Origin: Azadirachta indica
Taxonomy: Eukaryota > Streptophyta > Magnoliopsida > Sapindales > Meliaceae
Assembly (NCBI GenBank): GCA_022749755.1
Contig: CM040441.1
Location: 5,626,890 to 5,690,889 of the forward strand
Direction: 5' to 3'
Length of the DNA: 64,000 bases
Positions within the stretch are counted from its first letter, which is position 1. Each line of letters starts with the position of its first letter. The notes under the pieces were generated by a model. The model did not search any database. It was not told the origin of the DNA and saw only the letters and a program-made list of their open reading frames with translations. Shown here piece by piece: positions 36,220 to 46,095 of this stretch. A program made the translations under genes and the position numbers.

Positions 36220-39200
36220 CTAATTTCCACATCTCCTCTTTCTCTCAGTATTTTTCAATCGCAGTCGAAAAGTCTTTGCAAGCCATTCTTGTTTTCTAGT
36301 GCTGAAGATGTGTCCAAGAACCACGCCTGCTATTGTTCCACTGGCATATCCTATCAAAACTATTTTCCACCCAAATGCAAATGGAGATTTTGAGCTTGTA
36401 TCTTCTTCTTGTGAAGTCTCAGACGATTCACATTTTCTCAACAAAGGTTCTCCGCACAATTCAGGATTTCCATCAAATGAAGTACGATTAAATGTGGTGA
36501 ATTGTGTTCCTTCAGGTATTTTTCCAGTGAGATTGTTATGTGATACATCAAAGACCGCAAGCGCCGTAAGCTCTCCTAGTTGTTGAGGAATTTCTCCTGA
36601 GAGGTTGTTATGAGAAAGGTCCAATGATTCTAACACTATTAGATTACTCAAAGACGGTGGAATTTGACCTTCAAGATTGTTGTTTGAAAGGTTGAGAGAT
36701 CGAAGCCCCTTCAAATCTGCTAATGATGTTGGAATTTCTCCTACAAATTTGTTGTTGGAGAGAATAACAGCTGTGATCAAATTTGAGAGCTTCTCATATT
36801 CCATCTCTGTGCCTTTGTTACTCATTGTTAGCGAGTAATCAGAATAGACATAAAAGGTGCCGCTATGTCCAATATATGGAGATGGCAGTAGTGAACCTTG
36901 CAAATATGTTAGTTTAGTCGCATTGACATCTTTCATGGCATTCCAATATTGGAAGTACTTTGATGGAAGAGTTCCCGTAAAACTATTATGAGAGAGATCA
37001 ATGATGCGTAACTTGGGAAACTCAAAACTTGTTTTAGGTTCCCTTATTGCTCCATAAAATCTGTTGAACTTCAAAATGAGAACCTCAAGCTTTGGAAGAG
37101 TCCCCAACCAAGAAGGGAAAATATCAGTAATTTGGTTTATTCCAAGATTAAGAAATTTTAGCTGCTTACAATTAGCCAACGATTTCGGTATTCTCCCTTG
37201 TAACGAATTGTTACTTAAATCAAGCATCATCAAATTTGTTCCTTTCATGAAGGTTTCAGGGATGCTTCCATGAAAGTTGTTGCCTTGCAATTTTAGAATT
37301 GACAACTTATTACTGAAATTGCCCAAACATTCTGGAAGCATGCCGCTTAAGTTATTGTAAGACACATCAAGAGCATAAAGAGTACTCAAATTGCATATCT
37401 GGGGTGGAATCTCATCTACCATCTGATTGTTTGAAACTAGATATGAATAGGTGGACACTGGTGGAAGTGGGAGTGGTCCTTGCAGCTTATTAAACCTAAG
37501 GTCTAAGGTTTCTAGAACCATCCATGGAAAAAGAGCAGGATCCTGCTCAAAGCCTGCTAATAGATTGGAAGAAAGGTTCAAATATCTCAAATGATTCGTA
37601 CCTACATCTAAGAACCATCTTGGTACTTTGCCAGCTATCTTGTTGGAGGAAAGATCCAAAAGTTCCAACATATCTTGATCGCGCAAAAAATATGGGAACT
37701 CTCTAAGGTTGCATGAGCCAAGTCCTATAACTGTGAACTTCTGGAAAGAGGCATTAGCAGTGGTACTGGTACTGCTGACCAATGACAACTTGTTTGACGA
37801 GAGACTTAATGTTGATAAATTTTTCATGTTAAGCAGGAACTTGTCTATCTCCATTGTGCCACTCAAATTGTTGAAGGAAAGGTCAAGCATTTGAAGATTC
37901 TTCGTGAGCTCAAAGATAGCACTGGGAATGGAGCCTTCCAGTCTATTCGACGAAAGATCTAGTAGCTCCAATTGGGTTAGGTTCCTAATTTCAACTGGGA
38001 TATGGCCAGTCAGTTGATTAAATCCTAAGAGGAGACGTGATAGAGTGGTAAGGTTAATCAGCCAAGATGGGATTGGGCCAGTTAACTGGTTATCCTGCAA
38101 ATATAACCAGTTAAGTTGGGTTAGGTTCATCAGCCAAGATGGGATTGGACCAGTTAACTCGTTATCATACAAAAATAACCCGTTAAGTTGGGTTAGGTTC
38201 ATGAGCACAAGGGGGATTTTACCAGTAATGCTGTTACTGGAAAGGTCCAAAAAAGTGAGCGTTTTAAGGTTAGTTATCCAAGTCAAGGAATTAGAATTTA
38301 GGCCTAAACGGTTGTTTCCTTTCATTGCTAAATATTCGAGTTGGGTAAGGTTACCTAGTGAAAGAGGAATTATTCCCGAAAAGAAGGAATATGAAATATC
38401 TAAGGAAGATAATGATTTAAGATTTCCAAGAGAAGTAGGTAACTCACCCTGGAAACGATTAAAAGAAATGTCGAGAGAGACGAGCTTCCTAAGGTTACCA
38501 ACTGAATACGGCATTGTTCCTGAAAATTAACGGTTAAATATGTTAATATCCCATGAGATGAGATTATTATTAAATATCACAACAAATTAAAGATTTATCA
38601 GCCAGAGAATGTTTAGGGAATTCACCATGCAATATGCTTCCTTTGAGAGATAAAAATGTCAAGGAGGATAAATTTGTCAGGGCAGGAGGTATCCGAGACG
38701 AAATATTCACCATCATAAGATCAAGCACGTTCAGGTTGATTAGCTTCTCAGCGAGATTTGTTAGGTTTTGGAGCTTCAAATAATTATAATTATATGATAG
38801 ATCAAGGGACACCAACTTGGAGAGCTCTAGTAATTCCACTGGGATTTGACCAGAAACGGAAGAGGAAGAGAGGTTAAGATACGATAACTGCGTAAGGTTA
38901 ATGATCCCAGATGGAATAGTAGATGAATTGAAATTATTATCAGCAAGACTAAGCCATTGAAGATGAACCAAGTGAAAGAGGGTGCTGCTAGAGTTGATGG
39001 AACCGTAGAGATAACTGCTAGCGAGGTCAAGCTTGGTAATATGACCAGTGTCTTCGTCGCATTTGACACCTTCCCACGAGCAGCAGTTACTATTTTCTTT
39101 ATCCGTCTTCCATGATTCAGTCTTTGGATAAGCAGAAGGATCACCAGAAGCACTCTCATCAATAATAAGGCCGTGCTTGAATTGCAACAAGGCAGAGCGC

Positions 39201-39301
39201 TCATTATCATGGCAGACTGGATGCCGAGGCCGCAAAGAACAAGAAGTAAAGTCTACAAATCTTAGAAGAAATAACAAGAAGAAAAACAGGGATAACCCCA
39301 T
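36220..39301 (-). CDS. receptor-like protein A (LRR-TM, 991 aa, two exons)
   Basis: Exon 1 is 39,301-38,626 and exon 2 38,519-36,220; the 106-bp intron joins CATG|GTGAAT to TTTTCAG|GAACA. The joint restores a canonical LRR (LHG|TMPYSVGNLRKL), which is why I join the two frames. Order: signal peptide 1-21, LRR N-cap with CCSWEGVKC at 73-81, many 24-residue LRRs, a non-LRR island around 755-800, four further LRRs, a C-cap with LCGEP and KC, an acidic juxtamembrane stretch, one membrane span at about 943-964 (GYASGTIAGVVLG, GxxxG type) and a short basic tail with no kinase. Such RLPs usually sense apoplastic ligands and signal with an adaptor kinase of the SOBIR1/BAK1 type (family knowledge). 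Its ligand is unknown. It has one more LRR than its paralogue at 59,575. It could be defence or developmental; cluster context favours defence. Confidence 0.9.
38061..38204 (-). repeat. 72-bp tandem duplication inside RLP A (one LRR)
   Basis: Two adjacent 72-bp units, 38,061-38,132 and 38,133-38,204, share GCCAAGATGGGATTGG, CCAGTTAACT and AGTTGGGTTAGGTTCAT. Each encodes one 24-residue LRR (GPIPSW at the start). RLP B has a single unit here, so A gained, or B lost, one repeat in the ligand-binding array. Confidence 0.85.
38520..38625 (-). other. 106-bp intron within the LRR array of RLP A
   Basis: Donor GTGAAT, acceptor TTAATTTTCAG. The start of the intron still reads EFPKHSLAD in the upstream frame, resembling LRR-coding sequence. 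If it is retained, translation stops after 243 residues, giving a secreted N-terminal piece. The paralogue has an intron of identical length with a consensus donor, GTAAGT. Confidence 0.8.
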
Positions 39302-39408
39302 AATTTCTTAACAGATACGAAGGATCTGTATTAAACTTGGAACCAAGATGAACAAGGTTGGTAGAAGTTGTGTGAGTTGGTATGCATCTCTTAATGAAAC
39401 TGAGTTGT

Positions 39409-39419
39409 TCTTTATATAC
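39409..39419 (-). promoter_or_regulatory. TATA box of RLP A
   Basis: TATATAAAG on the minus strand, about 110 bp upstream of the start codon. The same string lies at the matching place of RLP B (TATAAAG, 62,714-62,720) and of dead 5' ends near 49,012 and 49,222. Confidence 0.65.
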
Positions 39420-39478
39420 GCAGATTGCATCATGCTGTATGCATATCACCAAATTTTTGCTTAAAATTCTAGATTCTA

Positions 39479-39565
39479 TTTTTCTACGCACATGCGTGGG
39501 CCTTGGGCTAACCAAAGACTTGAAGTCGTTGTGGAAATTGAAAAATGATGACGATAATAATAAGA
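39479..39565 (-). promoter_or_regulatory. upstream module of RLP A (conserved in six places)
   Basis: CTACGCACATGCGTGGGCC followed by TTGGGCTAACCAAAGACTTG and GAAGTCGTTGTGGAAATTGA. The core CGCA(C/T)ATGCG is palindromic. Other copies begin near 44,288, 49,083, 49,293, 54,943 and 62,788. In RLP A and B it lies some 70-80 bp upstream of the TATA box, so it may be a regulatory element; it could also just be a hitch-hiking part of the duplicated unit. Confidence 0.5.
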
Positions 39566-41044
39566 CCCTTTGAGAAAATTCTATAATACTGAAAATTAAA
39601 AATCCTATCAATAATATGAACCATTCATTTTATGTTATAATAATTAACTTACTAATCAGGTAACACATAAAATATAATTACCTCTTAAGTTAAAATTTAT
39701 TTTTCTTAATTTTTTTAATATATTAAAGTTATTTTATTATAATTTATTTTTAAAAATATATTTGAAATACAAATCCATATGTTATAATTAAAATCTAATG
39801 TTAAAAAATATGTCATGCTTACTAAGAATAATATATTTTAAAAAATTAATTTAAATATTATCAAAATACATATTCTTTCTTTATTTTCTCAAAAATTATC
39901 AATAATAAAATAAATTATTAGAACTTAAACATCAATATCCAAAAATAAGTTACATCTCATCTATTGCTTGTGATGATTTATACTTATATGAATTATGAAA
40001 CATATATTTTAATTTGAAGATGTAAATATTATTTTAAAAGTTGAGAATGAATACACACTATAATAAAATAACTTTATAAATATCACACTAATGTAAAAGA
40101 AACGAGAATATCTTAAAACTAACAAATTGTGAGTGAAACATGTAATTATGCAAATACGAACAAAGAATTTTAAAAAGAAAAATTAAAAAACTAAAATGCT
40201 AAATTAAATTTTATGAAATTGATGTTAGTTGTGATGAATACAAAATTTAAAAAATTTTAATCACATGTAATGTAAATTCAATTTGACATAATAAGGATGC
40301 TATTATTAAGTTAATAACCTTTACCATTTGTAAAATGATTTTCCATCTACTATCATGAAACAAGAAAGAAAAGTAAGGAATAAGAAAAATTAGTTAGTAC
40401 ATATGTAAAACAAAATAATTCAAATAATTGAAATAAATTAAAAATATTAATAATCATTTTTTTTCCTGTGGTAAAGCATAACTATATGTTTAGGAATAAT
40501 ATATATTTATGTATTATATGTATTTTATTTATATTATAATAATAATAATAATAATAATATAAAACTATATAAAATTTTGAAATTATTTTTATAATTTTAC
40601 AAGTGCTGTACTTTTTATATAGCTTTTTCATTGTAATTTAATTTTTTATGTCAGGATTACAAGTAAAATATTGATTTACAATACTTTTATTACATTTATA
40701 TATATTTTTTGTTTCATGTACAATTATAATATTTTTTATTATTAATTTGGGTACATTTATATTTATTTCATCACAATTATATTTTTTATGTTGTACTCAT
40801 GAAATTGATATCCATTTTCTCTTTTTTAACTTTCTAATTATTTGTTACAAATATCCGAATATAATTAAGTTAAAAATTTTAATTTAAATTTAAATGAGTA
40901 AAGATTTGAATAATTTAAATATTTCATTTATCAACAATATCCTTAATTTATTACCTAATATTTATATATGTTAATAATTTAATACATTATTAGAAGATTT
41001 TTAAAATCATATATATCAATATATCAATTTCAAATTTTTTATTT

Positions 41045-42118
41045 GGAGATTTAGCACATACCTCTTTTGAGGTATTGGATATTAACATTTAGATAGAAAA
41101 GATATTGAGAAAGGCACACATATTTCCCTTGCAATCATCCATCGCCCTAGTCTTCCGTTTGTTATAAGGACATTATAGTAAAAGTATATTGCATATTTTC
41201 TCTTTTGTGTCTTTTGCCTACACAGTTACCCCTACCCATAAACCTTCTAACAATATATCTTTGAAAGTAGTCTGCCTCCTTAACACACAAAATAACATTG
41301 TCCACTGCACAAAATATTAATATTTTTTTCTTTTCAATGGAAAAAATTAATAATATGTCCTAACTCCATTGAAAGACGGATCCTCCTCCACCCAATAATG
41401 ACACCATCTTGTGATTTTTTTCCTTACCTTGAAGACTCAAGACCCTAAGTAGTTGCTGCTACAACTTGTCTTAATTCTCTTCTGGTTCAGTGCATCCAAC
41501 GAAGAAAAGTTACGTTTTCTAATGTAATTTTCTGTCTCATGGATATGGAATTTGGGGGAAGAGTAATGAATTTGTTGTAGAGATATAAGAAATCTAGTTT
41601 TAGTTATGGGCTTGGCAAATTGTTTCACAAAAGCAGATAGAGAGAGATATTAAGATAGGGAGAGGGGGCGACAATGAGATTTTGTACAAGGGGTGAGAGG
41701 AGGCAAAGATAAATTTTCGCAGAAGGGGAAGAAAGGAAGAGAGAGGGGGCGATGGTTAATTCCTACGGAAGGGGAAGAGAAGGGGAGCAGAGGCAACGGT
41801 ATTGAGTTGAGGGGGAGGGAGAGAAGGGAGCACTATTAGGGTTAGGTTTGGAACAGTGTAACAAAAAATTTTTTATAAATATTAACTTACATTAAACTTT
41901 TCATTAAGTAAGTTTTTAATTATTATTTAAACATTGGATAGACTGAATTAAATTTTTATGTTACCATTAATAAAATTAAAATATTAAGAGTATTTTTGAC
42001 ATTTCAATTTAAGATTAGTCAATTAACAATTCAAGAAAGGTATGTATGTGATTCTCAATACTTTCTCTTTAAGTGTTAAAATTCAAAATCTTAAGAGAGG
42101 TATATGTTAAAATTTCTA
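41045..42118. mobile_element. 1.07-kb TIR transposon with gene-like cargo
   Basis: The terminal inverted repeats extend about 75 bp: the left end reads TTAGCACATACCTCTTTTGAGG and the right end in reverse complement reads TTAACATATACCTCTCTTAAG, continuing with further pairing. The flanks carry an 8-bp duplication, TTTTATTT (41,037-41,044 and 42,119-42,126). The duplicated segment at about 51,880 has the site unoccupied. There is no transposase. The interior on the minus strand is unlike the surroundings: a C/T-rich, leader-like tract (about 41,830-41,640) followed by a 63-codon open frame (41,628-41,437) with AKPITKTRFLISLQQIHYSS, reminiscent of a captured 5' end of a host gene. The 8-bp duplication fits hAT-type elements; a Mutator-type assignment is possible if the duplication is 9 bp. 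Confidence 0.75.
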
Positions 42119-42479
42119 TTTTATTTTTATAAAAACAAATAAACTTAATATTTATATTCGGATATTTATAATAAAAAAATAAATATATTAATTAGATTCA
42201 GATTTTGCTCAAATTTTAAATTTATATTTCAGTTATGTTCAGATTTGAAGCAGAAAAAAAAAAAACTACTGTAATTGCAGGAAAAATATTTAAATAAACA
42301 CAAAATAAATTTTTTTGTTTTATTTATCCCTTAATTTACTCAACCGATAAAATTATATTTGACTAATAAATTATACTATTTTAATTGATTTAAGTTAATT
42401 ATTATAAACCGTAAATTTAATCTAACGATTTAATAGTTTCCATTATTGATTATGATAATTTATCCCCGAATGTTAGAAT

Positions 42480-42965
42480 GACCCATAATTTAGAGACATT
42501 ATTACTAACAGTACAACTCTCCCTAGTCAACTCGTTTGTGGAAATTGGTAAGTCTTGTCTTCTAGAGGTAGATTAATCACAACTATCATCCATCGAATGC
42601 GAAAGGGGAGCGGCCAAAGTCTTCTTCATCAGGTAGATCATCATGTTCTTCCTTCTACGAAGCTTCATAATTCATTTTCACAAGTTTTTGACAAAGGTAT
42701 TTCCTTATAATCCGGCCTGAATTCCCATCATATATAGGAACTACATATTTTCAAATGTATCAAATTGCTTTCCTTGTGGTATAATCACGAGAAGGTTACC
42801 TAAAACATGAATGATGTGAGCCCAGTTAGTTCTTTGGAAATCTCACTTGTGAGCTTGTTATTTGAGAGGTACATTGATTCTAACCTCGTCAAATAGATTA
42901 TTGCAGGAAATTAGGTCAAGAAAATGAAACCCTTTTAAGTTGGCTATATATGGATGCTGGAATCT
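42480..42965 (-). pseudogene. RLP C-terminal fragment 1 (second subclass)
   Basis: Reading on the minus strand, an LRR (LESMYLSNNKLTSEISKEL, about 42,880-42,820) is followed, after frameshifts, by a juxtamembrane region resembling EASxKEDxDDLPxEEDFG and the start of a membrane span (about 42,700-42,580). This C-terminal type (KMNSEAS..EDFGxSPFAxDW) differs from that of the intact RLPs and represents another RLP lineage. Only the last LRR, juxtamembrane and part of the span remain. Confidence 0.7.
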
Positions 42966-43020
42966 ATAAGATATTTGGAATTTTGAAGATCTTAGATGAA
43001 ATTTGAGACTATTTTAATAA

Positions 43021-43736
43021 GGGTTAATGCCATCTAGGTCCTTAAGGTTTGGCTAATTAGTCTAATTAGTCTAATTAGTCTTGCTAATTTCAAAAATATC
43101 CATAAAAATTCCAATTTATAATAAAATAACAATTATACCCTTCGTTTAATAATAATTGGTTAAAAAAATCATTTTAACTCTTAACAAAAATAAATATTAA
43201 AATAATAATAAATATTATTTTGTAATACATTAATAATTAAATGCGTATTACTACATTATAAATAAAATATAATAATTAAAAGAACTATATAGTAATATTT
43301 TTATTTATAAATTAATATTTTTTTATGATTTATTTTATTTATTTTCTAAAATCAAATTAATATTGAATTGTTATAACTATATTATAGTACAATATTTATG
43401 ATTATACATAATTATAAGTATTCATGATTTATTTTATTTATTCTTTAATAGTTAATTAATATTGAATTTTTAATATATGTAAAATAAATAAATTTATTTT
43501 GTAGTTATAATATATTAATAAATATTTAATTATGAATATATTATAAAATAGTACATATTAGTATTTTAACATTTATTTTTGTTTAGCGTTAAAATAAACT
43601 TTTTAGCCAATTACTATTAGACAAAGGGTATAATTGTTATTTTATAGTAAATTGAGATTTTTATGAACATTTTTAAAGTTTGTAGGACTAATCAGACTAA
43701 TTAGCCAAACCTTAACGACCTAGATGGCATTAACCC
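43021..43736. mobile_element. 716-bp foldback MITE, 9-bp target duplication (Mutator-like)
   Basis: Both ends begin GGGTTAATGCCATCTAGGTC (left at 43,021; right end in reverse complement, identical over 20 bases). The inverted similarity continues for more than 200 bp, so nearly the whole element is a hairpin. It is flanked by TTTTAATAA at 43,012-43,020 and 43,737-43,745. Paralogous sequences near 45,500 and 52,785 contain a single TTTTAATAA and no insert. A 9-bp duplication with long inverted arms fits a Mutator-like MITE. Near the left end, CTAATTAGT is tandemly repeated three times. No coding capacity. Confidence 0.92.
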
Positions 43737-43745
43737 TTTTAATAA

Positions 43746-43849
43746 TTATATTCTTTCAAATTAATGCAATCTATTACAAATCGAACCTCGCTTTTTAGGA
43801 TGTCTTTAGGTATATTTATTAGAAGTTAAGTAACATATGATAATTCTTG
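43746..43849 (-). other. continuation of the RLP fragment flank
   Basis: The sequence after the MITE resumes the unit seen at 45,510-45,600 and 52,790-52,880 (ATTATATTCTTTCAAATTAATG then CAATCTATTACA). Non-coding. Confidence 0.5.
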
Positions 43850-44115
43850 ACTTTCTGTGTACATTGTTCTGGGTTGCATTCTTTGACAGATTTTGGCTAA
43901 ATCAGATGCGCCTGTGGATTAGGCAGCAAAAATACAGGTGGACCATCATCTTTATCATTCCTTAATTAATCATTTTACTTCATAAACTAGTCTGTGTCAC
44001 CTCAATAGTAATTCCATAAATGGATTACAAATTTTCTACTAATTTGATATGATTTTTTTTTTCTTATATAAACCTATTTATTAAACAACAAAATAATTGT
44101 ATAGGCACTGATCTT
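43850..44115 (-). repeat. cluster repeat copy 2
   Basis: GTACATTGTTCTGGGTTGCATT, CAGATTTTGGCTAAATCAGA, ATTATCATTCCTTAATTAATC and CATAAACTAGTCTGTGTCACC identify it. Closest in wording to copy 5 at 52,890, sharing the variants TAATCATTT and ACTAGTCT. Confidence 0.75.
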
Positions 44116-44287
44116 AAAGATAGAAAATACCCTTATAAAAACTTTTCAGAAAATGACCTCCGCACATATTCAAGTAGAGGTATTTTAATTTAAAAAAATT
44201 GAAGATGATCATTTTTTAAATATATTTTAAATAATAGTTATTAATGAAACTTCACCCAAGCCTCGATTACTATTGTTAATTTTATAT

Positions 44288-44480
44288 TTTTCTACGAATA
44301 TGCGTGGGCCTTGGGCTAACTGACGACCTGAAGTCTAAGCTGCGGAAATTAAGAGAAAGATGATGATAATAAATGATTTGGAGATAATAGTACTAACAGT
44401 ATAACTGTCCCAAGTCAAGTAATTTGTGGAAATTGGTAAGTCTTTGTACTTTAGAAGCAGACTAATCGAAACCAGTTTAA
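44288..44480 (-). promoter_or_regulatory. orphan RLP upstream module 2
   Basis: CTACGAATATGCGTGGGCC then TTGGGCTAAC, CGACCTGAAGTC, GATGATGATAATAA and TACTAACAGTATAACTGTCC. No start codon or first exon follows on the minus strand (lower coordinates); it has been separated from its gene. Confidence 0.55.
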
Positions 44481-44995
44481 TTTGGGGTTGGAAAAGGTGA
44501 TAAAATTATATCACGAAAAGAAAAACCCTTAATTTACATAGATCTTTTATTTGTGGAAGTTATTGAATTTTTATATTTCTTAACCAACAACTACAATGGA
44601 TAAGTTATTTAAAAGAAAAATATATTAAATTTATGTGGTTCCTCTTTCTCTGCATACTTTTCAATTGCTTCCTAAACCACTAATATTTAACCATCCAAGC
44701 TAGGGGGTGGTTAGCAAACTAAACTTTCCATTTTAGATCCTCATTGATGGCAAGGATTAATTCCCATTTATGCATGGGATCATTTACTTTATGTGAAATA
44801 TATCGTATTAAAGTATGAGTAAATTTCTTTTTGTATGTGAGGACATATTTTCTTTTTTGACGAAAGCAAATATCATCTAAATTGAAGGTTTATATTTAGG
44901 TGGTGTCAAACTTGACTTGATTAAAACTTATAATTTGTTGAAATTTTTAATATAATATCAATAGATTATAAATGTAATATATAAAAAAAAAACTA

Positions 44996-45445
44996 CTAAT
45001 ATTTGCTTGAGCCCATGGTACAATACTGCCCAAGAACAACTTCAATTAGCAGCCTAGTAGTACTGGTATACCCTATCACAACTATCATCCAATCAAATGC
45101 AAAAGGAGAGTGGCCAAAGTCTTCTTCATCAACGGGTAGATCATCATGATCTTCTTTCTCTGAAGCTTCTGAATTAATTTTCACAAAGGTTTTCCTCATA
45201 ATCCAGCCCGAATTCCCATCATATATAGGCATTATATATTTTCAAACGTATCAAATTATTTCCCTTGTGGTATAATTATGAGAAGGTTATCTGAAACATA
45301 TATCAAAGAATGTTAGTTTCCAGAAATCTCACCTGTGATCTTGTTATTTGAGAGCTATATAGATTCTAACCTTGTCCAGTAAATTATTACCGGTAATTAG
45401 GTCAAGAACATGAAACCCTTTTAAGTTGGATATATATGGATGCTG
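44996..45445 (-). pseudogene. RLP C-terminal fragment 2 (second subclass)
   Basis: The best preserved fragment of this type: an open frame at 45,232-44,996 reads MPIYDGNSGWIMRKTFVKIN, then SEASEKEDHDDLPVDEEDFG, then SPFAFDWMIVVIGYTSTT (membrane span), with a frameshifted end. Before it (45,445-45,250) a decayed LRR is visible (TTAAAAGGGTTTCATGTTCTTG on the minus strand). The cysteine pair of the normal C-cap is missing (GNSGW in place of GN..LCG). Confidence 0.75.
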
Positions 45446-45769
45446 TAATCTATAAAATACTTGGAATTTTCGAGATGTCAGATGAAATTTGAGAATATTT
45501 TAATAATTATATTCTTTCAAATGCAATCTATTACAGTCAAACCGTGCTTTTTAGGATCTGTCTTTACACTTAAGGTATATTACTTTGAAATTGAGTAAGA
45601 AATATCTAACGATTTTGTTTTTTCTTTTAAATGATAACAAATATTTAAATTTCAAATGTAATCTATTACGGTCAAACCACACACATTAAGTTACTTTTTA
45701 GGATCTGTAATAAGATATATTCCTCAGAAATTGAGTACATAACAGATATTTAACGACTTTTTTTTTATT

Positions 45770-46095
45770 CTAGATGATAATTCTTGACTTTGTGTACCTT
45801 GTTCTGCGTTCCTCCACAGATTTTGGTCAAATCAAAGGGGCCCAGTGATTAGGCTGAAAATTACAAGTGGACCGTCATCATTATCATTCCTTAATTACTC
45901 GTTTAACGTCATAAACAAGTCTGTGTCCCCCAAAATAATAATAACAATAAACAAGTAATTCCACATATGGATTACAAATTTTCTACTATTTGTTATGAAT
46001 TTTTTTTTATATACTTATCTATTGGGCAACAATTTGTATAGGCATTGGTCTTAAAGTTAGAAGTCCCCTTAAATTTAATTAATGACTTAAATTTA
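45770..46095 (-). repeat. cluster repeat copy 3
   Basis: GTACCTTGTTCTGCGTTCC, CAGATTTTGGTCAAATCAAA, ATTATCATTCCTTAATTACTC, CATAAACAAGTCTGTGTCCC and GGATTACAAATTTTCTACTATT, ending TTAAATTTAATTAATGACTTAAA. Confidence 0.75.

Larger units (their letters stand above)
33650..39560 (-). repeat. segmental duplication block 1 (partner 57,940-62,832)
   Basis: Ordered matches with the partner include ATCAAAGCTTTAATAATATA (33,769) with ATCGAAGCTTTAATAATATA (58,050), CTAACTCTATTCATATG, the ~350-bp repeat, an RLP N-terminal fragment, the shared 3' flank, the whole RLP gene and its promoter. Block 1 additionally carries a LINE insertion. The block is the ancestral unit of the cluster: dead N-terminal exon plus live RLP. 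Confidence 0.8.
39600..43011. repeat. segmental duplication, copy 1 (partner 49,440-52,790)
   Basis: Long ordered similarity with 49,440-52,790: ATGAACCATT.ATTTTAT, AATTAACTT.CTAATCA, TTAGTTAGTACATATGTAAAACAAAATAATTC, CCTGTGGTAAAGCATAAC, TAATTGCAGGAAAAAT, ACTCTCCCTAGTCAA. Copy 1 has an inserted TIR element (41,045-42,118) that copy 2 lacks, and copy 2 has an extra tandem-repeat tract that copy 1 lacks. AT-rich and non-coding apart from the RLP fragment at its end. Confidence 0.8.

Noticed and set aside
38045..38530. 161-residue plus-strand frame with internal repeats
   Set aside because: Antisense shadow of the LRR array of RLP A; its repetition mirrors the 72-bp unit.
38827..39210. 127-residue frame overlapping exon 1 of RLP A
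   Set aside because: Out-of-frame shadow; the corresponding RLP frame has the signal peptide, N-cap and LRRs.
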